This document shows positions 6,422 to 15,535 of a DNA stretch of 35,850 nt, piece by piece. This DNA comes from a virus. Location: IMG/VR virus record IMGVR_UViG_3300020578_000228, positions 1 through 35,850 of that record; one strand, written 5' to 3'. The position numbers and the translations under genes are program-made. Under the pieces are notes generated by a model. It ran no database searches, was not told the origin of the DNA, and was given only the letters and a program-made list of their open reading frames with translations. Within the stretch, counting starts at the first letter, position 1. Every line of letters begins with the position of its first letter.

Positions 6422-7258
6422 TTATCCGATCATGTCTAATGGAGGTAATTCGTAAGTATTCGACATCTTTTCCATAATGATATCAATTTCTCTTTGTGCA
6501 TCCTCATAAAACTGTCTGCCATTGAGTTCAACTCCACCAGGCAGTTTTACTCCTTGGAATTTAATTAAATTTTGTCCCCACTGTCTCTTGATCAATGCAG
6601 TTAAGTATGGTTTTAAGAAAGAGTCGTTCCAAACTCTTGAATAGTCGTTAGGATCAAGAGTTCTAAAACAATCGATAACAAGATAAGTGCCCTCTTTAAC
6701 ACTTGCCCAATCGATATCAATATATAAACGATCCTGTCTCTTATTAAATCTAATTTGTTTTTGTGTCGTAAGTAAAAACTCAATATCCTCCAAGTAAGTT
6801 TTTACCATTGCATAAGTTAAAATTTCAGTGGAACCCCAATAATAAACATCATTTAAGAATAACTGATATTTGACACTAAACATATTATTGGTAATGCTAT
6901 TTACGCCATCAAAGTGAAAAATCTTATTTACTCCAATAACTGATGGTGGAACTGGTAAATAATTTCCAGTCTCATTATATGAGAATGATGTAGTTAAACC
7001 TACAGCTTCATTTACTGTTGTGGTAGTAATTCCAACTCCTCCAGTAACAGCCCTACCTCTATTAATATCATCTTGAGTGATTTTATATTTTAAATATGTT
7101 TGATAAACACCATCAAAATGTCTCTCTTGAAAAAATTGAACTGCATCATCTACAAGATCTTCAATTTGCTCATCTGCAACATTAATTTCCAAAACTGGAT
7201 ATCCCAGTTTTCTTTTGCAATAATCAATTAACTCTTGCCTTGTAGATGGTTGTGCCAT
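6422..7258 (-). CDS. gp13: Neck protein gp13
   Basis: A 278-residue protein. In T4, gp13 (309 residues) sits below the portal and, with gp14, forms the gateway for tail joining. The N-terminus RQELIDYCKRKLGYPVLEIN with ADEQIEDLVDDAVQFFQERH is the characteristic gp13 pattern (helix, LG.P...I, then D.Q..D.i..A..f..e.h). A conserved later part includes FNKRQDRLYIDIDWA and CFRTLDPNDYSRVWNDSFLK, followed by the LTALIKRQWGQNLIKF helix. There is no insertion of the kind found in gp14. The ATG overlaps the stop of the 54-aa gene (TAATG), and gp14 follows after one base, so the three are translationally coupled. Confidence 0.92.
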   Translation of the reverse strand: MAQPSTRQELIDYCKRKLGYPVLEINVADEQIEDLVDDAVQFFQERHFDGVYQTYLKYKITQDDINRGRAVTGGVGITTTTVNEAVGLTTSFSYNETGNYLPVPPSVIGVNKIFHFDGVNSITNNMFSVKYQLFLNDVYYWGSTEILTYAMVKTYLEDIEFLLTTQKQIRFNKRQDRLYIDIDWASVKEGTYLVIDCFRTLDPNDYSRVWNDSFLKPYLTALIKRQWGQNLIKFQGVKLPGGVELNGRQFYEDAQREIDIIMEKMSNTYELPPLDMIG

Positions 7259-7422
7259 TAGAGATTAACCAATACTTCTTGTTGTCTTAGATATAACTTA
7301 AAATAACACTTTGCAAAATCTCTCAAAGTGTTAGTATCATCTATACTATCTAGGTATCTTGAAAACTTTTCATATTCAAAAAGTTTATTTACATTTTCCA
7401 ACTCAATTGAATTAGGATTCAT
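7258..7422 (-). CDS. 54-aa conserved small protein, unknown function
   Basis: A short gene of 54 codons starting MNPNSIELENVNKLFEYEKF and ending in a helix with DFAKCYFKLYLRQQEVLVNL. I support it because its ATG lies within the last codons of the upstream 74-aa gene, its TAA shares an A with the gp13 ATG, and the space would otherwise be an unusual 150-base gap. The protein is mostly helical and amphipathic. I recall similar small genes in front of gp13 in related cyanophages, but I know no function. It could be an assembly factor for the neck. Confidence 0.78.
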   Translation of the reverse strand: MNPNSIELENVNKLFEYEKFSRYLDSIDDTNTLRDFAKCYFKLYLRQQEVLVNL

Positions 7423-7636
7423 TGATAAAATTTCTTAATAAATCTTTAATCTCATTCAAATCACTTTTAATTTCATTGACATCATTTTCTAAATTTTGAA
7501 TTTTGTGATTTTGATTGTAGATTCTTTTATAATTGTCAATATATGAATTGTAGCCTTGTTCATCAATATTGATAATTCCATTAGAATCCGTATCTCTTAC
7601 CAAGTCATTTTTGTCTTTAACTCTAATGTAAGTCAT
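7412..7636 (-). CDS. 74-aa protein with C-terminal coiled coil, unknown function
   Basis: Residues 1-35 carry the pattern YIRVKDKNDLVRDTDSNGII followed by N-Y-DNYKRI, a short motif repeatedly seen in small virion-associated genes of T4-like marine phages ('lvRD..S.aIlN.d...Y..Y'). Residues 44-70 form a strong coiled coil (NLENDVNEIKSDLNEIKDLL). It begins 3 bases after the DUF4815 giant, with AAAGG about 9 bases before the ATG, and overlaps the next gene by 11 bases. It may help oligomerise or cap a larger structural protein. The function is unknown. Confidence 0.78.
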   Translation of the reverse strand: MTYIRVKDKNDLVRDTDSNGIINIDEQGYNSYIDNYKRIYNQNHKIQNLENDVNEIKSDLNEIKDLLRNFINES

Positions 7637-7639
7637 ATT

Positions 7640-10600
7640 TTATACCTTTGGTTTAGTTGTAGCAATTGCACTTAAAGATCCAATGATGGGTGGATTTGCC
7701 TGATTTTTAGCAGCCATCACAACTTTAATTGAGAATGCATCAAAGTCGGGAAGATTTTCCACACTATAACTATATGATAGAGGTGAAAGGTCATCAGAAA
7801 CAATTGGTTTCAGATCAGGAGTTCCATCATTTAATGATGGATTAATGACTACTTTATTGCCAATTCCATCAATGGTCGAATTTGAATGTCCTGGGAATAA
7901 CTCGAAGTTTTGTGAAAGTTCTGGAGCATCAACTCTAAACAATCTGTAAAGAACTCTAAAGTCACTACTTGTAGATTTGCTTGCGGTCAGTACCACTGAA
8001 AGTGCATTCGCAGGAAGTTTCATTTTTACTGGTTTAGTCACAAGAACTGTTGAGTGTTTATCTTTAGTCAAACTTCTTACATTATTATCTAAAGCATAAC
8101 TTAACGGATTACTGAATTCAATTGGATTATTAATTAAATTGGATGCCAGTTGAACATAAGTTATATTTTCAGTGTCTATGAATGGAGACACGTTTGAATC
8201 ACTTGACGAAAACAACATTTGAACTGCTAAAGATCTGTTTCCGGGAACATTTGTTAAATAATTGCTAGCATTTATATTTGATGCGATCAATCTTGGAGTT
8301 TCAAAATATGTTACATCATTTAAATCCAAATCTATGAAACCTTGATCTTCAAACGAAACTTCATTTCCACCAATACTAGTTGCACTAAATGTTCTTAACT
8401 TTGCAGATAAATCGGTGTTTGGCACAACAAATCCATTAATATTTGGTTTGATACTTTCAAATTGAATGTTGTTTGAAACCTCCACGCCAGTTGATCCAGT
8501 TTGACCCGTCGCTGTAAAATACAAATCATTTGTTCTATCTGAACCAATGCCAACATTAGCAAAATCAGTTCCGTCAGCATCAACTTTAATGGAGTAACTG
8601 TTGAGATCAATTGGATGATTTGCGGTATCAACTTCACCAAAACTATGTACCTTATTGAGTCTTCTTAATGAGAATCCATTAAATTGGTATCTATAGACTT
8701 TGGTATTTACAGGATAAGTATTTGCTTGCGTTCCATCAATTGCTCTTGTGAGTCCAGTTAATGAATTGCCAGAAACTGTAGTATATCGAATAACCTCATT
8801 ACCAATGATCACAAATCCGGGATTTATTGCACTGACTGCAATACCTTCAAATAAATTAAATCCAGTTCCAGAGGCAAGTTCAATCGTTGTAGTTTCTGTA
8901 GCGGTCAATTCAGCAGTAAGTGTGCTATTCAAATCAGTATTTAATGGACGCATACCTTTAATTTCAACAAAGTTGGAAACAGAGTGCATTCCATGATTTG
9001 GTTGAATAATCTTCATGTGAAGACCATCATAATAGGGATCATTTGAAATTGAAGAAATAGTTACTCCTGCACCAAGAGCAGCAACTGCCCCAGACGAATC
9101 GACATAAGATAATGCAATACCTGCAGAAAATTGACCTTGAACACCATCAATAATAAACGTATTGTTAGTTGCTATTGATGTAACTGCAACTTGGCCTCCA
9201 AATCCAACATTTTGACCAATGTCTGGTATCTGTAAAGAATCGCCAATTACATATCCAATTCCTCCATTTGTAATTGTAACTGTGTTAATTTTATTTGCAG
9301 CAACTATAACTGTTGCTTGAGCACCTTGACCAACACCAGTTTCAGTTATTAAATTAACGTCGGTAAATGTTCCATTAGTGTAACCAACTCCAGAATTACT
9401 AACAGTAACGCCAGCGCCAACAGTAATTGATCCACCAATTCCTGCAAGTTTTCCTCTTGCACCACCTTGAGCCAAGGTGATGCCAGGAACGATAATTGTT
9501 GGACTGTATCCTGTGGATCCGAGTCCAACGGTAATTTTCTTAGATAGTGGAATTAAAGAGTTAGCTGGTAAGATTGGTTTTGTTTTATTTCCAATGTTCA
9601 GTTCTGGATTGAAGAATGTACATGTACCTTCTGTTATAAATTGTGCTTTGTAAAGCGTAAATTTAAGATCGTCTAATTGTGAAGGAGACCAAGTATAACC
9701 GTTCTGAGATTTAAACAGGCTTCCCAGCATGTTTTCATCTCCAGCCTTAACTGAGATTTTTGTATTTGTTTGTAAGTCGTTCTCTCCAAGTCTAGCAATA
9801 AAGACTTCATATTCTTTACTATTTGAAAGAAGAACAATCGAATATTCAGCAAAAGATTCGCTTCCCTTTTCGGCACCAACAATTACTTTTTCTTTTGGAC
9901 CATCAAGATAAACTGGTGAGGCAAAGGTAAATTTAGTTGCTACTGAACCATTAGTTGACAAATTAATTTTGTCTGGAGCAAGTGTGACCTCAGAATATGG
10001 AAGTGTTGTGCTAGTTGGACTTCCATTTTCAACTGTGCGAATTTGTAAAGTAACAGTATCAGCTGTTTGTGATGTAAAGTCTGGTTTAGTTTTGAAAAAT
10101 ACTTCAAGTGAGGTTAAGAATATGCCAGATTTTTCCGAAACAAAGAATGTTTGTGCAATTGGGTCATAAGGACATTTGGCAAGGCTGTCAGATGAGGTAA
10201 GTCCAATCTTAGGAAGTTGTCCTGAAATTTGATATTGATACGTTTGAGTATATTTTTCATAAAGTTGTTTTTGAATTGTAGTTACATTGACGTTTGTTTT
10301 TGTTGGTTGGAAAATAGTCTTTTTGAATGATGGAGTAATTGTTGGTGTGATTGTTGTGGTTGTAACTTTAGTTATTGTCTTTTGAATTGATGCACCAGTA
10401 TAAACTGCATCCGCAGTACTTTGATTTAAATAAGTTCCGCCAGCATTTAATGTACCTGGTGGAATACTTAGTAGAGGAACATCAGTTAAGAAGAATTTGT
10501 TTTCTCCAGCGGAGAATGCTGGATTTTCTGGTTTTTCTGGATTTGGAATGAATAAAGAACCTTGTAAAGTTCCAACACTATCCGAAATTAATCTGATATC

Positions 10601-13600
10601 TGTAATTTTTGCTTTAGCACCAGAAGTTTTTCCAGTTAAGGTCATATCTTTTGCAACATATCCTTTAAATTCTGGTGTATTTTTTTGATCCTGTAAAGCA
10701 AAAGTATCAATATATAAAACAGTCGAAGCTGTAGAATAAGTTGTTTCTGGTGGTTGTTGCGTATATGGAACTAATTTATAAGACTCTGTAGGAGCATTAT
10801 AAGGACCATTTTTATGTCCTGGCGTACACAATCTAAATTTAATATTTACATTGGTATTACCAAATACATCAGATTCAACAGTTTCTCCAACTTGGAACGC
10901 AGCGTTACCGCTCATCGTTACTTCAAGTAATTTTGGTATAACATACTTACCCATCTCAACAGTTGAGAGGAATGGATAATGTTGCGTTACTGGTTTTAAT
11001 CCATTAGTATCAAACTCAACGTTTCTGCTTACCAAGTATTTGTAATTACCTTCAGTTATTTCATCATTAGTTGTTGATTCTGATTCTTGTCCAAGTTTTT
11101 CTGGAAATTCTTGAATACTTAAAATTTCTTTGCCGGTAATAACTTCACCAGCCTTACTTGTTACCTTTACAGTTTGATCATATGTCTTCTCAACTTCTCC
11201 AGGAGTAAAGAAAAAATGGCCAGTGCCGCTCTTTTTCTTCTTAAGTGCTCCAACAAATTCTTCTATTTTATCTTGGGGCAAAAACTTTTGCAGGTCCTCC
11301 TTTGCCTTCTCTTCTCCATATTTCATCAAAGATTTTATAGTTATTTTAGTTTTTCCGTTTTTAGTAGTACCTGATAGGTAAGATCCATTATTTACTAATT
11401 TTGTTGTCGTCACCGGTTGACCCTTTACTTTTTTCGTTTTTTTGACTTCTTTTTTACCATAGTTAACAAGCGCCGCTTTCTTATAGTTGTAAGCATCTTT
11501 AAGATTCTGGGTATAATCTTTTGGAGTAGATGCCGTATAAACTGGAGCTGGTTCCTCGGAATAAACAACTTTATCTTGCGTATATTCTTTAGTAGTGGTA
11601 ATTGTTTCTTCTACATCGTCAGGTTTAGCTAACGTCTTAGTTGGATTGGTAACTGTTACCGATTTATCCGCACTAATGATAGGAGCATCTGATTTATCAA
11701 CTGTTGGTTGCAGTTTGAGAGTCCCCTGCCAGAATGAAATTAAGAATGCAGTGACATTTTCAGATCTTGATGCTAAAATTTGTTTTTTATATTCAACCTC
11801 GGTATAATCAAGGGTCACAAGATTTCCAGTTTTCTTCATACCAGGCCCAACTTTGGTTGCAAATTTTGCATCGGCGTTAGGAGAAAATGTATCAGTAAAT
11901 CCGGAAATTAATTCTGAACCAAGTTGAAGATCAATTTTTGTTGTAAATTGTGGCGGCCTTATTGTGCTTGTTGCAGAATCATGAGATATTTTACTTGCTT
12001 CATCGACAGAGTTTAAGTTTGTAAAACTATCAGCAAAAATTCCACACTTAAATTGATCTAATCCAGTAGCAGCATCTTTAACAGTCATCGCTGCCATTTT
12101 GCTTTCAAGTGCAGAAAGAGATGTGAATTCTTCTACTCTTCTAATTCTTTCTTCAAGCGAAGCAATATCTTGCATTTGATATCTTTTGTGTGCAATCAAA
12201 TCAACTTTTGCATTGACTACATTATGCAGATATCCAGGCATTCCAACAATAGCGACATCCAATGTTCCAGTTTTATTCAAAGGTGGTTCTGGTGTATCAC
12301 TTGGAGTTCCTTTGACAATTTGAAAATTGCCATCTGGATTTAAGATGATTCGGTCAACCCTTGGCAAATAGTATGAGAATGATGCTGTAAGGTTTTCTCC
12401 TGGAGCCAAGGTATATTCTGAATATTGTCCAGGAGAAGTGAAAGTGCGAGAAGCAAATTCAAATGGCGATTTTGAAGAAAGAGTATATACAGGGACTCTT
12501 GGGCGTATATCAACAAAATCTGTTAGTCTTGTATTATTGTATTCTGGAATATTATATTTAAAATCTTTGTCGGAATAACTTGTTGCTGTAATAAACTCGC
12601 CAGTATCGGAAGAATCGATCGTATAATATTGGTAAATAATTTTTAATTTACCTTTTGGTTCTTCTGCATTTTTATTTTTTACGAGTCGAGAATAATCGTA
12701 GAAAGAATCCCTCTGACCATCATCAAATCCAAATTTATTTGAAACATTTTGATCAGACAAAGTTATTGATACAATGTTTGCATTTATACTTGAATCCTTT
12801 CCAACAATTATCTCTCCAACATCAAAAGTTGAAGCATTTAAATAAACATACTCTAACTTATCAGTATCAACACGATTCACCACAAGAGCCATTGCTCCGG
12901 ATGATTTACCAAGGATGTGTTCTCCTATTACAAAATCTTGGTTGTTTGCAGTTGGCCCACTAAAAGAATTTAAAGTTAATCTTGGTAATTGTGGATCTGC
13001 AGTGCTTTGCGATTCAAATACTCCAAGAACTTTAACAACGTCTGGCACATTCAGACAGATTTCCTCGTCTTGAACTCTAACTCCATAAACCTGACTATAA
13101 GTCAATCCATCATTTAATGTTGTTGTTCCAATACCAGATGCAGTGTATTTTGAAAAATTTACAACTAAAGATCCAACGCTATTAAATTTTTTAATTTTTG
13201 AATTTGGTTTTAAATTTTTAACAGTTACAATAACATCAGCATTTCCACTCACTTTTGATAATCCATTAAATGTTAAAATTTTACCAGTTGCATCCAAAGT
13301 ATACTGAGTTTCATTTAATGGTTCAATACTACCGTCAGTATATGCAATTACGAATCTATCTTCATCAAATGCATCAAAGATAATATCCGCATCAGTAATC
13401 GTGAGGGTAAGAGAATTTGCTGCAAATGATTGATTTTGGAAAATTCTTCTTTGTGTAATAGATGAATTTGTAACATAAAATGATTTTACATTATTTCTAC
13501 TCAATTCAGTTAACAACGAGGAGTCTGGAGATCCTACTGATCCTCTTATAACTTTCAAATCATTGACAGAAATTTCAGATGTCGGCAATGAACCAACACA

Positions 13601-15529
13601 AACATTAGTGACGTTTGAAACTGCAGATACTGTAAAATTAGTTCCTCCAGCACTTACGGTTTCTACTTTATTAAATATGGCAAGCCCACCTAGACTTGGA
13701 TTTCCATACTTAATGATGTCTCCACTGAAAAGAAAGTTCGAAAAGTTTGTTCCTAAACCAGCAGAAATTGTGCTAATGCCCCCAGACGCCGCTGTGATTT
13801 TGAATGTTGTGCTTGGAGCAGCAAGGTTTGATTGCTTACTCAGTAACATATCAGCATTAAATGTTGCAACTCCAACTTTCGTTGCATGAATTGATTTGAT
13901 ATTTGAGATATCAAAATCCGTAATAGTTTTGATCAATCTACCGTTTTCAATTCCATTGATGATAATTTGTTCATTTGGTATAAATTGCCCATAGACATTA
14001 TAAAGTGTCATGGTATGAACACCACTTACACTATCCTTCAGATATGCGGCCGCTCCACTCTTTTTACCTTCAATATATGCAGGAGTAGATTGGGTTATTG
14101 TTGTTGTTAATCCAATCTTTGTAAAGGTTTGAAGATCAAATAATCTTAAATTGAGTTGACTTGAATCATCTACATAACCAACTGATGGAATAAAGTCGTA
14201 AATTCTTGCAAATCCAATTGTTGTTCCTGCCGCAACGCTTTTGTTGGTTCCAAGACGAGAATCCATTAAACTTACGAATGCAGTTGTTCCTAATCCAACA
14301 GAGGGAACTCCATAAACATTATTAACTAAGAATTGAGTTCCTGCATTAAAGGAAATTGCCTGGTTTTCTAAAGGTGCTAATGTCCTTGGTTTTTCAACAT
14401 CAACAAACTGTTGATTTACAGATTCTACTTCATATCCATTTACATATGCTTTTCCAGAGCCAATTTCAAAGGTCATTAAATCGTCAGATGGAGTATTTCC
14501 ATCAACAGTAATCTGGCCATCATAGTAAATACCAGTCGTATTTACTAATCTATCATTGAGAGTGTCTCTTGGATTGACTGTAAACGGTTTAACATAAAAA
14601 TCGCCAGATTGATCGGCAGTTCTTCTTGCCAATTCATCACGAATTACATTATATTGAGTTTTTGTAATTTTAAATTGTGGAACTCCATCAAAAATTGAAT
14701 ATAATGTAACAAAATTTTCCAGATCAGTTTCGTTAATTGATCTTTTATCTAATTTTAGTTCTAATTGAAATCTATCAGAACCTGAAGCTGCGTAGTTAGA
14801 AAATCCTTGTGCATTATCATATAATGACTCATCTTCATCCGCAGTGACGATTCTTTCAATAATGGTAAACCCAACTTTAAAAGATGGTGTAATTCCATAT
14901 TGATCAAGAATAATTCTTTGCTCTTGTGCCTTGGCAAAAATACCTCTTACAAAAAAAATGCCTTCTTTAATTGATATTGATGACCCAGAGGTTGATGCAT
15001 TAGTAGCAATGGCATTGCAGATTCCTTGACCTTGAGGAATTGTAAATCCATTACCATATGATATTGTTTCTTCTGCAAGTAAAGTTTCTCCATCAAGAAA
15101 ATTCTGAGAATTGAAATTAGATTCTCCATTAGAGATGTACTGCAAATATAAAGTATGAACTCCTCTTTCAGATTCTACACTATTCAGTGCATATCTAACA
15201 ATTGCAACAATACCACTTGTTTGGCCTTTAATTTTCTTATCTACTAACTGATTAAAATATAAAGATATTGGAAGACCATTATATTCCGACTCTACTTGAA
15301 TTGCTGGGAAAACGATATCATTTCCAATTTGACCATCTAAAACTGGAGACCCTTCTTTAAAGACGTGAGATCCGAATCTCTCAATTTGATTTTGAAGAAT
15401 TGACTGTAATGTTGTTAATTCACGAGCCTGCAGAGGAACACCTGGTTTGAATAAAACCTTGTGGTAACCTTTGTCCTCATCAAAGTCATCAAAATAAGGA
15501 GAAACGTTGAAGTTAGTCTGTTGAGGCAT
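7640..15529 (-). CDS. Giant DUF4815-type virion structural protein
   Basis: A 2629-residue protein. The N-terminus is diagnostic of the DUF4815-type family of myovirus structural proteins: FNVSPYFDDFDEDKGYHKVL, then GVPLQARELTTLQSILQNQI and ERFGSHVFKEGSPV. A second conserved block lies near residues 1080-1180 (YLPRVDRIILNPDGNFQIVK, KRYQMQDIASLEERIRRVEE, SALESKMAAM, TGLDQFKCGIFADSF). Around residues 1280-1500 the protein becomes lysine-rich and low in complexity. Residues about 2010-2110 hold GxGY repeats (NSGVGYTNG, NGGIGYVIGD), and about 2200-2280 a module ending in GLTRAIDGTQA that is also found in gp15 and gp7. It lies between gp8 and gp13, where T4 has baseplate pins, short fibres and whiskers (genes 9-12, wac), so a peripheral baseplate role is likely but not proven. 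Confidence 0.82.
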   Translation of the reverse strand: MPQQTNFNVSPYFDDFDEDKGYHKVLFKPGVPLQARELTTLQSILQNQIERFGSHVFKEGSPVLDGQIGNDIVFPAIQVESEYNGLPISLYFNQLVDKKIKGQTSGIVAIVRYALNSVESERGVHTLYLQYISNGESNFNSQNFLDGETLLAEETISYGNGFTIPQGQGICNAIATNASTSGSSISIKEGIFFVRGIFAKAQEQRIILDQYGITPSFKVGFTIIERIVTADEDESLYDNAQGFSNYAASGSDRFQLELKLDKRSINETDLENFVTLYSIFDGVPQFKITKTQYNVIRDELARRTADQSGDFYVKPFTVNPRDTLNDRLVNTTGIYYDGQITVDGNTPSDDLMTFEIGSGKAYVNGYEVESVNQQFVDVEKPRTLAPLENQAISFNAGTQFLVNNVYGVPSVGLGTTAFVSLMDSRLGTNKSVAAGTTIGFARIYDFIPSVGYVDDSSQLNLRLFDLQTFTKIGLTTTITQSTPAYIEGKKSGAAAYLKDSVSGVHTMTLYNVYGQFIPNEQIIINGIENGRLIKTITDFDISNIKSIHATKVGVATFNADMLLSKQSNLAAPSTTFKITAASGGISTISAGLGTNFSNFLFSGDIIKYGNPSLGGLAIFNKVETVSAGGTNFTVSAVSNVTNVCVGSLPTSEISVNDLKVIRGSVGSPDSSLLTELSRNNVKSFYVTNSSITQRRIFQNQSFAANSLTLTITDADIIFDAFDEDRFVIAYTDGSIEPLNETQYTLDATGKILTFNGLSKVSGNADVIVTVKNLKPNSKIKKFNSVGSLVVNFSKYTASGIGTTTLNDGLTYSQVYGVRVQDEEICLNVPDVVKVLGVFESQSTADPQLPRLTLNSFSGPTANNQDFVIGEHILGKSSGAMALVVNRVDTDKLEYVYLNASTFDVGEIIVGKDSSINANIVSITLSDQNVSNKFGFDDGQRDSFYDYSRLVKNKNAEEPKGKLKIIYQYYTIDSSDTGEFITATSYSDKDFKYNIPEYNNTRLTDFVDIRPRVPVYTLSSKSPFEFASRTFTSPGQYSEYTLAPGENLTASFSYYLPRVDRIILNPDGNFQIVKGTPSDTPEPPLNKTGTLDVAIVGMPGYLHNVVNAKVDLIAHKRYQMQDIASLEERIRRVEEFTSLSALESKMAAMTVKDAATGLDQFKCGIFADSFTNLNSVDEASKISHDSATSTIRPPQFTTKIDLQLGSELISGFTDTFSPNADAKFATKVGPGMKKTGNLVTLDYTEVEYKKQILASRSENVTAFLISFWQGTLKLQPTVDKSDAPIISADKSVTVTNPTKTLAKPDDVEETITTTKEYTQDKVVYSEEPAPVYTASTPKDYTQNLKDAYNYKKAALVNYGKKEVKKTKKVKGQPVTTTKLVNNGSYLSGTTKNGKTKITIKSLMKYGEEKAKEDLQKFLPQDKIEEFVGALKKKKSGTGHFFFTPGEVEKTYDQTVKVTSKAGEVITGKEILSIQEFPEKLGQESESTTNDEITEGNYKYLVSRNVEFDTNGLKPVTQHYPFLSTVEMGKYVIPKLLEVTMSGNAAFQVGETVESDVFGNTNVNIKFRLCTPGHKNGPYNAPTESYKLVPYTQQPPETTYSTASTVLYIDTFALQDQKNTPEFKGYVAKDMTLTGKTSGAKAKITDIRLISDSVGTLQGSLFIPNPEKPENPAFSAGENKFFLTDVPLLSIPPGTLNAGGTYLNQSTADAVYTGASIQKTITKVTTTTITPTITPSFKKTIFQPTKTNVNVTTIQKQLYEKYTQTYQYQISGQLPKIGLTSSDSLAKCPYDPIAQTFFVSEKSGIFLTSLEVFFKTKPDFTSQTADTVTLQIRTVENGSPTSTTLPYSEVTLAPDKINLSTNGSVATKFTFASPVYLDGPKEKVIVGAEKGSESFAEYSIVLLSNSKEYEVFIARLGENDLQTNTKISVKAGDENMLGSLFKSQNGYTWSPSQLDDLKFTLYKAQFITEGTCTFFNPELNIGNKTKPILPANSLIPLSKKITVGLGSTGYSPTIIVPGITLAQGGARGKLAGIGGSITVGAGVTVSNSGVGYTNGTFTDVNLITETGVGQGAQATVIVAANKINTVTITNGGIGYVIGDSLQIPDIGQNVGFGGQVAVTSIATNNTFIIDGVQGQFSAGIALSYVDSSGAVAALGAGVTISSISNDPYYDGLHMKIIQPNHGMHSVSNFVEIKGMRPLNTDLNSTLTAELTATETTTIELASGTGFNLFEGIAVSAINPGFVIIGNEVIRYTTVSGNSLTGLTRAIDGTQANTYPVNTKVYRYQFNGFSLRRLNKVHSFGEVDTANHPIDLNSYSIKVDADGTDFANVGIGSDRTNDLYFTATGQTGSTGVEVSNNIQFESIKPNINGFVVPNTDLSAKLRTFSATSIGGNEVSFEDQGFIDLDLNDVTYFETPRLIASNINASNYLTNVPGNRSLAVQMLFSSSDSNVSPFIDTENITYVQLASNLINNPIEFSNPLSYALDNNVRSLTKDKHSTVLVTKPVKMKLPANALSVVLTASKSTSSDFRVLYRLFRVDAPELSQNFELFPGHSNSTIDGIGNKVVINPSLNDGTPDLKPIVSDDLSPLSYSYSVENLPDFDAFSIKVVMAAKNQANPPIIGSLSAIATTKPKV

Positions 15530-15535
15530 GATTGT

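Noticed and set aside
13563-13889. Plus-strand frame of about 108 codons inside the DUF4815 giant
   Set aside because: It lies antisense to an uninterrupted 2629-codon frame with recognisable family motifs. No promoter or ribosome binding site supports it.
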